Source of the DNA: Evernia prunastri
Taxonomy: Eukaryota; Ascomycota; Lecanoromycetes; Lecanorales; Parmeliaceae
Length of the DNA: 64,000 nt
Direction: 5' to 3'
NCBI GenBank assembly: GCA_003184365.1
Contig: NKYR01000064.1
Coordinates: 124,001 to 188,000 of the forward strand
The position numbers and the translations under genes were made by a program. Below are positions 56,343 to 64,000 of the stretch, piece after piece (position 1 is the first letter of the stretch; the number at the start of each line of letters is the position of its first letter). The notes under the pieces are model-generated. The model was not told the origin of the DNA. It worked only from the letters and a program-made list of their open reading frames with translations, and did no database searches.

Positions 56343-56796
56343 TTAGCGTATCGTATTCAAAATCCATTTCGCGCTCTTGACATTTAGTCTCGACCCCACC
56401 TCCATAGATTTAAATCATCAACTTTACAATTTTAGATCGGGTGAAAATCTTTTTAATGTATGAAATGGGTGTCTTATCGCCATGATTCTGAACATGTTAA
56501 GTTTAAAAAAATTCTATAAGAAATTGACTGATTTATGAAGTCTTATAAAAATTCAAAGGTTTAAGCGACATCGCCCGACAAATTTCTTTCTATTAATAAT
56601 ATCAAATTTCTAGTGAAAACGGTAGTTGAAAATTTAATATTCTACATGTATATTTTTGAGTAAACGATCTTGCGATTCTAAAGCTATAATAATTATCAAA
56701 ATCTGATCTATAGTTGTAAAATTAATGATTTGTATGTATGGGGGTGGTGTCGAGATCAAAATGCCAAGAGCGCGAAATGGATTTTGAATACGCTAA
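56343..56796. mobile_element. MITE with about 80-base terminal inverted repeats
   Basis: The left end starts TTAGCGTA and continues with TTCAAAATCCATTTCGCGCT. The right end reads the same in reverse complement, with a 4-base TCGT insertion near the left tip and a few substitutions inside about 80 bases. The centre is AT-rich, with no coding capacity. The length is 454 bases. A TA on each side (or TTA/TAA as part of the repeat) fits a Tc1/mariner-type non-autonomous element. It sits between two genes and is not inside an exon. Confidence 0.85.
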
Positions 56797-56844
56797 TTGT
56801 AAGCGCTCGTAGGATAGCTAAGTTCTAACAGATGGCGATCTATG

Positions 56845-56912
56845 CATCTTGCATCTTGCATCTTGCGACTTCCGAGCGCCGAGCGTCGAGCGTCGAGCGT
56901 CGAGCGTCGAGC
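56845..56912. repeat. Two adjacent 7-base tandem repeats
   Basis: Three copies of CATCTTG (about 56845-56865) are followed directly by five copies of CGAGCGT-type units (about 56874-56912). Both have a 7-base period. They lie upstream of the secreted protein gene. Confidence 0.7.
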
Positions 56913-57122
56913 GTAAGTGTACCTGCAGCATATCATTTCGCGTGTGCGGAGTATACTATTTTAAACCGTGGCAGGACAACCCTGCCGTGCTATTGGATGC
57001 CATAAATCTCGTAGTTCAATCTTCTAAATCTCTTCGTACCTTCATCAGTTGCGATCTCTGTTCCCGATCAGTCTGTCATTTCACCGGCGAACTACCTGTA
57101 AGCAACAGTGTCGGAAGGCAAT

Positions 57123-58328
57123 ATGTACGAGAAGTCATGGACGCTCATTCTTGCACCCACTCTATTCCTTGCTCTATTTCTCTCGCCCTGCTTCGCAGGC
57201 ATCATCTGCGACGCCTCCCTCTACGGCAACCCCAGCCCGAATGAATGCTCACAGATCCTTTGGGCCATAGGAAGCAAGGATCAAATGCGTCATCTTTTTT
57301 ATATCGGGAACTTGGAAGAACAGCCGTCAGACGTTACGCTAGCGGAGTGGGACAATAGGATTGACGTTGGCGGCGTGAAAGTTGACAGAGGCGAGTCGGG
57401 GGTCGGAAATGCTTTGCGAAGTAGAGTGGACTGACTATCGGTCAATGCAGATGGCTGTAGCGTATTTATGGAGCCTGGGTATGACACCCAGCAGAGACTT
57501 TGGTATGATACCGGGACGTATGCAAGTTTGGCACAACAAGCAACTCAAGTCCAGAATTATTGCTCGCGCTTCACCGCGCCCGATTATCAGGCTTCCAGCA
57601 TGGAAGGTGGTCAGGGCTGGATCGGTAAGGTCGTCAGGACTTGTCTGTCGAGGATGCGGCGAGCTGACTCCTAACTTTTTTTTCTTTCAGGCGACAAAGG
57701 CCGGCTCCTCGTTGTCATCTATACGAATACATCCAAATTCGCCACTAAATTTGCAGAAAGTATAGCGCATGGGTTTCTACCCGACTTGACGGAGATTACT
57801 GCACGAAATCCGCCAAAATTCTCTCCGCCGAAAAACCCGCCGCCCGTATGCGGACGAACTCATTTTTGCTCAAAGGCGAGTCACTGTCGGGGTCACTTCA
57901 GCTGTATGTGCGTCGCAGACAGATGGCACGGAGAGTTCTACACCAGCTCATGCGTCCAGCCAATTCCTAGCTTGGGATCAGGACGTGGACTCACTGAGCT
58001 CGACTCGCCCAACGCCACTCAGTCGATTGACTCAATCAATGTAACGCTCACGGGAGAGGGCTCGACGGGTCCAGCATGCCCTTGTAACTGTACCTATGTC
58101 TCGAAGGCTTGCTGCACCTCGCCTTCGGGAATTGTGTACGAGGCACCCGATTTGAGACTGGGTGCTCTTCAGGCTCCGTCGGTGAATCTAACTTGCAATG
58201 CAATGACGGGTGATTTTCAAGCTTCGAACTTGGCGCTCGATGTGACGTTGACACCGAGAGCGGTGGGCCTTGATGACGAGGAGCCCGAGGAGCCCCAGTG
58301 GCCGACAAACCCCACCAGCAAGTTGTAA
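57123..58328 (+). CDS. Secreted Cys-containing protein of unknown function
   Basis: A start at 57123 (MYEKSW) gives a strong signal peptide (LILAPTLFLALFLSPCFAG) and a mature N-terminus with paired Cys (IICDASLYGNPSPNECSQIL). A second block (GCSVFMEPGYD, YDTGTYASLAQQATQVQNYC) lies in another frame from about 57440. It is joined by a 66-base intron (57625-57690) to GDKGRLLVVIYTN and a Cys-rich C-terminus (VCGRTHFC, HCRGHFSCMC, CPCNC). The YDTGSYAxL / CGDxGRLxVVLY order is shared with secreted fungal proteins of unknown function. The first intron (57380-57450) is not settled. A 30-base GTAGAG-GCAG intron keeps phase but would be very short. Therefore the N-terminal join is uncertain. A secreted or effector-like role is inference. 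Confidence 0.6.
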
Positions 58329-58832
58329 TCAGTCATTTGACCGTAGAAGACGTCGGGCACTTGCTTGGAAGACGTGACCCATTGCTACTCGAAACTTAGG
58401 TGCATCTATACGATAGTGCGGAGGTCTCAGCTGTAAGAAGAATTTTGTATAGAAAGTGGTTTTCACTTTCAAGAAGTTTGGTCATTTTCGGCATAGGATT
58501 TGCCCGTATTATTCAAGTGTAATATTGAGGGTTCAGCCTGGCTCAAGTGAATCCAAAAGCGCGAAAAATACCCTTCGATGCTGCGGGATGGTAATTCACG
58601 CCCTTGAGGAAGCGCCACCCCCGGGTGCGATATCCGGGCGGCTTCGGATAGCTCCGGCTCTGCCTCGTTTGGGGCTCAAAGCGGGTTGGAGTAGGGCTGA
58701 TACTAGCGCTGTCCAGAAATCATCTACTTCTCAGGTTCATAACCATCAATTCTCACAACAGAAGTCTAGAATATCAGTGGCTCTGTTGATAACTCACAAA
58801 GTATATGTCATGCTCCCATTACGACATTGAAG
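58329..58832. other. Intergenic
   Basis: One 124-codon frame (58456-58830) without motif or splice support, probably chance. The last part is the 5' region of the next gene. Confidence 0.35.
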
Positions 58833-60747
58833 ATGGTGGTATGCAAGTTTTTCGTGCAAGGGAATTGCAGATTTGGAGGTAATCCACTGAATTGGGTTTA
58901 CATATCAGCATGCAAATCTGACTGACATCAAAGACCAATGCAAATTCGAGCACCCAGGCAGGAGCACGAACGCAAATTCACGTAATCCGTTCGCGCCTCT
59001 GCAAAATAATCCGGGCCCGCAAGGAGGTCCAAATCCTGCTCGAGGTACGAGTACCCGCCGATTTTCCCTCTACGATTGCACAAAAGAATCGCACTGTTTT
59101 CTTGGATCTTTCAAGAGAAATAAGTCCTCAATATTGTTAACTACATAGATCCTTTGCGAAGAAGTTTTTCCAAGTCTACATCGCCTCTTCCCTTTCAGCC
59201 TGATCATAATCAGTCCTTACTAAGACACCATTATTTAGGAAATCCAACCGCACGAGATCTACCGTGGGATTGCCAAGTGTCCTTGCTGTATGTCTTAGCT
59301 AACTTAGCTAAACCTCATCTCTAGATACAAGCTTGACAAGGCTACGATAACCAATGATCTGTCCAAAGAGCGGCCCCAATGGATCCTATCCGCTTACGGC
59401 CCAGGCAGAGATGCACCTCTGCAATTGTTTGGCGGTCACCTGAGAGAACAGAGCTTTGAAGAGCTGCGAATCCGTCATTATGAGCTGGCTACTCAAGGCA
59501 ACCAACAACAAGCTATTCAAGAAGCTCAAGCGCTAGTGAACAATGCGGAGCAGCAGATTCAGACTGCCCTCAACGACGTTGACGGAGCAGTCAAGTACAT
59601 AATCAATGGAGAGAACGAGCATCCTAATCGACTGGACGTCTGTAAAGCAAAAGATGCTATGCCGGGCCAACCACAAACGTTGGCCCCAAATCAGCGAAAC
59701 ACGTCAACGTTTGGCCAGCCTTCAAGCTCAATGCCGGCTTTTGGTCAACCTTCTGCACCATCAGTATTCGGCAGACATTCAGCGCCTTCGTTTGCTCAAC
59801 CATCTGCGTCCAATCCGACCTTTGGCCAGCCCTCTGCACCAACGTTCGGTCAGCCGAGCCGGTCTTCGGCTTTTGGCCAGCCGTCAGCACTAGGCCGTCC
59901 AACGACAAGCTTTGGGCAGCCATCCTCGAGTTTCGGCCAACCCTCCATCTCCGCCCCTGCCTTTAGCCGGTCTTCCGCTCCAAACCCTCTTGGAGCCCCG
60001 CAGCAACAATCCCAAGCCAACGCCTTCGGAAAACCATCGGGACCAGATCTCCTCCCGCAGCAAACAGTAGCCGCAACAAATCCTTTCAGTCAGCCATCGG
60101 GTCTCACACAAAATCCTACATTCGGACAGCCGTCAGTTCCTTCGCAACCAAGCACATTTGGGAGACCGTCCACACTGAATCCCTCGCCTGCTGTTATCCA
60201 GCCGGCGACATCCGGTGCCATTGGCGGATTCTCACAGACCTCAACAGCACCTCCGAATCCATTTGATCAACCTAAGGCGCCTTCGAATATTAGTACCTCC
60301 GGGCAGTCATCAACTGTGGCACCGAATCCTTTTGGTCAGACAATGACCTCCTCTGCTAATCAACCTGGCCCCTCGATCCCTTCTAACATATCACAGCCTC
60401 CTCCTGATCCAGCAGTAAACCGGGCAAATGTTAAATCCACAAGCGGACAAGGAACGAATGGCGTCCAAGTCCAAAGAGATTCACAGAACAAAGTGACGAG
60501 CTGGAAAGGCATGCTCGTAAGGTATTTTGACGACGAGCCGTGCTACAGGAACAACGATGGTAGTTGGCAGAAACTATGGTTTCCGGACGGACCACCGGAC
60601 TTCAGGAAGACTGTCGAACTGCCTGATGAAGCATACGATGAGGCAACGAAAGCAAATTACGGGCATTTAAAAGAGACTGGGACTTTCAAGGATGGAATCA
60701 TGCCACTTCTCCCACCGAAGAGGGAGTGGTGCAGTTGGAATTTTTGA
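58833..60747 (+). CDS. CCCH zinc-finger FG nucleoporin, Nup42/Amo1-like, 569 aa
   Basis: Exons 58833-58878, 58934-59044, 59149-59278 and 59325-60747 give 569 residues. The first two exons encode a CCCH finger (Cys4, Cys12, Cys18, His22 in CKFFVQGNCRFGDQCKFEH). Then comes YGPGRDAPLQLFGGHLREQSFEELR, an Amo1/NUPL2 signature with a predicted coiled coil to about residue 190. A long FG-repeat domain follows with more than fifteen FGQPS, FGRPS or PFGQ-type units, and the C-terminal block is SWKGMLVRYFDDEPCYRNNDGSWQKLWFPDGPPD. Such proteins sit on the cytoplasmic side of the pore and bind Gle1 for mRNA export. Exon 3 (DPLRRSF...) has weaker support than the others but keeps phase. Confidence 0.8.
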
Positions 60748-60995
60748 GCCTCCTTTCTATTTCGGTTTCATTCGCGTTGAGATAAGATACCATTGAGCGG
60801 ACCGCAAGTGAGAAATTTAATCAAAAATTGACAGGATGGGACAATGTAAAATATGGTTGCAGGAGCATCTTATCGACCATTCGGCAGAAAAGAGCTTGAT
60901 ATGCGGCTAGCCCAAGACTACCTATGCCAGCTGCATCCGGACAATCACGCCTCAGCCACCTAGCACAGATCAATTGACATCATATCGTCCGTTCA

Positions 60996-61516
60996 CTAAG
61001 CAGCGATTGTAACCTCCACTTCCACGCCAGACTCGATGTTAACGATGATCTGCTTCACGACTTCCGTAGGTGCGTTGAGACTAGATTGAGCAACGACGCA
61101 TTAGCATAGGTTCCGTCCATACCGAATAATGCCGCTAGTATCCCGCCTGCATCGACAAGACCTACTCAATCAATCGCTTGTGGATGCGCATCTCGTACGT
61201 ATCCCAAGTCTTACTTCCCTCACCGCAAGGCGTCTTCCTCGTAGTGATTTTCAAGCTCTTGGTCGGAAGACGGACGGGGCCCTTCACGCGGAGGTCCTTG
61301 CTCTTCGCGCGCTCGATGAGCTCCTGGCAGACCTTTTCGAGGCTCTGGATTTTGCGAGATGTCAAGGTGATGCGGATCTTGTGGATTTTCTGTAGGAAGT
61401 ATCGTGAGCAGATGTAACCCCCTTGCTCGCATCAAGGTGCGTTTGTAGACCGTGGGTCAAAGGCGAAAACGTACGGGTCCTTCACCGAAGTCCTTCTCGG
61501 GTTTTTGGTATGACAT
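60996..61516 (-). CDS. RPS20: 40S ribosomal protein S20 (uS10), 116 aa
   Basis: Three exons (61516-61475, 61389-61166, 61080-60996) give 116 residues, the usual length. The body HKIRITLTSRKIQSLEKVCQ, VKGPVRLPTKSLKITTRK and DTYEMRIHKRLIDL is uS10, and the C-terminus VEVEVTIAA is typical. It is a universally conserved small-subunit head protein. Both introns are 85 bases, longer than most in this window, as is usual for ribosomal protein genes. The splice at ATTGA-GTAGGT restores Asp and Leu-Asn. The unspliced frame stops directly after. A divergent, shared promoter region with NOM1 is discussed separately. Confidence 0.95.
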
Positions 61517-61781
61517 CTTGCCTGTCGTGATACGTTGCTGGATACTGGAGTATGGGAGATTGGAGTTTCTGGGGCTTTGCTGTTGCCAATCACGACCTGA
61601 ACAGCTGGGTTCGGTAATGTGATGAAAGGCTGATATCGAATTTGTAGTTGTCTAACCGCTGGTCGAGGTTTTGTGTGGACGTCGAAACTCTTGGCGATGC
61701 TCGCTAAAATCTTTAACTCCGGCGAAAGTCCGACAAATTTGGCTACCGACCAGATCAAATCTGTTTGACGCTGAATTGTAC
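61517..61781. promoter_or_regulatory. Bidirectional promoter, RPS20 / NOM1
   Basis: 265 bases between divergent ATGs. Both genes serve 40S subunit production, so coregulation is plausible. I see no certain factor site. Confidence 0.4.
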
Positions 61782-64000
61782 ATGATCACTGCAATGCCGC
61801 AGCCCACTCACAATAGTGCAAAGCTTCCACAACAGCTGCTTCAGGAGCTTGGTATCTCTGGTGGGGGTTATGGCGGCGTTCGGAAGAAACGCGGGGGGCC
61901 CACGAACAGAAAAGAGCAGAGGAAAGCTGCCAGAGAGCAGAAGAAATCCGCCCACTTCCCAGTGAGAAATGCGCAGCACCAGAGAAGACGGCTCAGTCCC
62001 GAGCATGGAAGCGAATCACCCACAGAACCCACCGTTGTGGAGCAGAAAAAAGTCACGAGCACTTCTGTGCAACCCAAAGTGCCAAAGTCGATCTTGAAGA
62101 AGCCTAAGCCGTTGGAAGAAAGACCGCGGTTGAAGTCACTTTCGCCTTCTCCGCCTCGATCAAAGAAAGTATCACGAGGTGTTCAAGACAAACTTGCAGC
62201 TGATGATGCGGAGATTGCAGCATTGGAGAAGGCGCTTGGAGTAAAAGGGAAGAAGAAACTTCCCAAGTCCTTCGAAGACGATGGCCTAGACTCTTTGCTG
62301 GAGGGTATAGATGATGCTGTGGGCTTCAATGAAGACCGATTGGGGAAAAGAAAGAGAAGTGAAGAGGGTGAATGGCTAGAGAGAAAGAGACAGAAAGCAC
62401 AGGAGGACAAGTTGATTGTCGAGGAACCTAGCAGCAGCGCATCTTCCCAAGATGAGGGGGATGACAGTCTTATAGGCAATGAGTATGATGAGGAGGAGGA
62501 GGAGGAGGAGGAGAAGGAGGAAGGCGAGGGATTGCGAGGCCAATATGACACGAACGAAGACGATGAGTTTGGATCCTTTGGCGAAGACGACGAGCCGCTG
62601 TTGCCCGCGAAGACCACGAAAAAGACGCGGGAAAATCCATACATTGCCCCTGTGGCCTCTTCCACTATTAGAGACGCTGGAAAATACGTTCCACCTTCAC
62701 TACAAAACATAGATGTCACGGGACCACGAAACCTTTCGCAATTACGGCGACAGATTCAAGGCCTTTTGAATCGGTTGTCCGAAGCAAACCTCATATCAAT
62801 ACTTGGCGATATGGAAAACATTTATCGCGAGAACCCTCGTCAACATGTCACTACGACGCTTCTTGATTTGCTGATGGGGCTTCTCTCTGATCCTACCACT
62901 CTGCAAGATACTTTCATTATCCTACATGCAGGCTTCATTGCTGCGGTATACAAAATCGTAGGAACAGATTTTGGTGCCCAAACGATTCAAAGGATAGACG
63001 AGGACTTCAGCCGTAACTATAGCTTAGGCACAGGTCATGATATGACTGGTAAAAAGTTGACCAACCTAATAAGTTTACTTGCAGAGCTATACAATTTCCA
63101 GGTCATCGGCAGCAATCTGATCTATGACTTCGTTCGCCTTTTCCTCGATGAATTCTCTGAGACAAATACGGAGCTCCTTCTGAAGATCATCCGCAACTCA
63201 GGTCCCCAATTAAGGCAAGACGATCCAGCCTCGTTGAAAGAGATTGTGCTGCTACTGCAGGCCGTAGTAGCCGAGTCGGGGGAAGAAAAGCTGTCCGTTC
63301 GAACAAGGTTCATGATCGAAACGATCAACAATCTTAAAAACAACCGCATGAAGACTGGCGTAGCTGCTTCCACGATTACTTCCGAACACACAACTCGAAT
63401 GAGGAAGACTCTTGGGTCTTTGAACCAAAGAAACATTAGAGCAAGTGAGCCTCTTAGAGTTGGGCTCAAAGATCTGCGTCAAAAAGACAAGAGAGGCAAA
63501 TGGTGGCTAGTAGGAGCGAGCTACAAGGATGACGATGCAGATGCTTTAAAGCGAGCTGAGCAGCCCTCTGCCAACCATGGCAAAAGCAGTAGAGAGGTTA
63601 ACATGGATGGTGTTGCTGCCGATCTGGTACAACTTGCAAAGGAACAGCGGATGAACACCGATATAAGGCGCTCAATCTTCATCGCTGTCATGTCCGCGAC
63701 GGATTACAATGATGCATACGTCCGTTTGATGAAATTACGTCTCAAAAGGAGCCAGGAGTTGGAAATACCGAAGGTGCTGATACATTGTGCCGGGGCTGAA
63801 AAAGTATACAATCCGTTCTATACATTTCTATCGAGGCGCGTGTGCTCAGACAAGAAGCTGAAAATGTCATTTCAATTCTCGCTGTGGGATCTCTTCAAGC
63901 AGATGGGTGAAGGTGAAGACGAGCCCGAAGAGAGCAATGAAGATGACGAAGGTAAGCTTGGGTTGAGAAGCCTAGTCAACCTAGCAAAGATGTTTGGAGT
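61782..64000 (+). CDS. Nom1/Sgd1-like ribosome biogenesis protein (3' end outside window)
   Basis: The open frame runs from the ATG at 61782 (a second in-frame ATG is at 61794) to the window end without a stop or intron, so at least 739 residues are present. The N-terminus is basic with a RKKRGG cluster, then Ser/Pro-rich and very Glu-rich (a run of eight Glu near residue 240). The MIF4G domain starts near NLSQLRRQIQGLLNRLSEANLISILGDMENIY and runs to the KSGLGSL-like TLGSLNQRNIRASEPLRVGLKDL. The MA3 domain starts at RRSIFIAVMSATDYNDAYVRLMKL and includes PFYTFLSRRVCSDKKLKMSFQFSLWDLF. Nom1/Sgd1 acts in the nucleolus in 18S rRNA processing, with Fal1 as its helicase partner in yeast. The last residues belong to the C-terminal part. 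Confidence 0.9.
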   Translation, partial: MITAMPQPTHNSAKLPQQLLQELGISGGGYGGVRKKRGGPTNRKEQRKAAREQKKSAHFPVRNAQHQRRRLSPEHGSESPTEPTVVEQKKVTSTSVQPKVPKSILKKPKPLEERPRLKSLSPSPPRSKKVSRGVQDKLAADDAEIAALEKALGVKGKKKLPKSFEDDGLDSLLEGIDDAVGFNEDRLGKRKRSEEGEWLERKRQKAQEDKLIVEEPSSSASSQDEGDDSLIGNEYDEEEEEEEEKEEGEGLRGQYDTNEDDEFGSFGEDDEPLLPAKTTKKTRENPYIAPVASSTIRDAGKYVPPSLQNIDVTGPRNLSQLRRQIQGLLNRLSEANLISILGDMENIYRENPRQHVTTTLLDLLMGLLSDPTTLQDTFIILHAGFIAAVYKIVGTDFGAQTIQRIDEDFSRNYSLGTGHDMTGKKLTNLISLLAELYNFQVIGSNLIYDFVRLFLDEFSETNTELLLKIIRNSGPQLRQDDPASLKEIVLLLQAVVAESGEEKLSVRTRFMIETINNLKNNRMKTGVAASTITSEHTTRMRKTLGSLNQRNIRASEPLRVGLKDLRQKDKRGKWWLVGASYKDDDADALKRAEQPSANHGKSSREVNMDGVAADLVQLAKEQRMNTDIRRSIFIAVMSATDYNDAYVRLMKLRLKRSQELEIPKVLIHCAGAEKVYNPFYTFLSRRVCSDKKLKMSFQFSLWDLFKQMGEGEDEPEESNEDDEGKLGLRSLVNLAKMFG

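Noticed and set aside
1..64000. CRISPR arrays, bacterial operons or prophage
   Set aside because: The sequence is fungal nuclear DNA with spliced genes. No regular spacer-repeat array was seen.

Overview
The window reads as nuclear DNA of a filamentous ascomycete (Pezizomycotina). The signs are single-gene transcription units on both strands, short GT-AG introns of 43-85 bases with CTRAY branch sites close to the acceptor, and fungal families such as PTH11-like rhodopsin proteins, a highly reducing polyketide synthase (PKS), a CE16 esterase, Inp1 and Amo1/Nup42. A family of related long introns that resembles introner-like elements makes Dothideomycetes my best guess. That class assignment is inference.

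Layout. 1-13 kb: two small unknown genes, a two-domain fasciclin protein, a PTH11-like receptor, a polysaccharide deacetylase with a 10-base microexon, and several unknown genes, one a MGC-type lipid-anchored protein, one with a SEC-C zinc motif and one apparently frameshifted. 13-23.5 kb: an Inp1 peroxisome-inheritance protein, then poorly recognised genes around a degenerate minisatellite. 23.5-36.7 kb: a gene-poor block with the wreck of a secondary-metabolism locus. It holds a reducing PKS that stops at the start of its dehydratase domain, a cytochrome P450 pseudogene and a possible carboxymuconolactone-decarboxylase relic. 36.7-64 kb: a dense, well-kept housekeeping block with ELYS-like nucleoporin factor, condensin SMC4, SRP14, CE16 esterase, RRT8-like membrane protein, formamidase, Cue3/ASCC2-like protein, GH20 hexosaminidase, a second PTH11-like receptor, a MITE, a secreted unknown, a CCCH/FG nucleoporin, ribosomal protein uS10 (RPS20) and Nom1/Sgd1, which is cut by the window end.

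Most coordinated pairs are divergent. ELYS and SMC4 start 162 bases apart (nuclear pore and condensin), and RPS20 and NOM1 start about 265 bases apart (small-subunit protein and small-subunit assembly).

The main discovery candidate is intronic. Introns of the formamidase and of the unrelated P450 pseudogene are both exactly 148 bases long, have the same phase and are identical at 109 of 148 ungapped positions. Three further long introns (140-155 bases) look related: the last intron of the Inp1 gene and the two introns around the deacetylase microexon. The window therefore appears to hold up to five copies of a multiplying intron, two of which may have carved out a 10-base exon.
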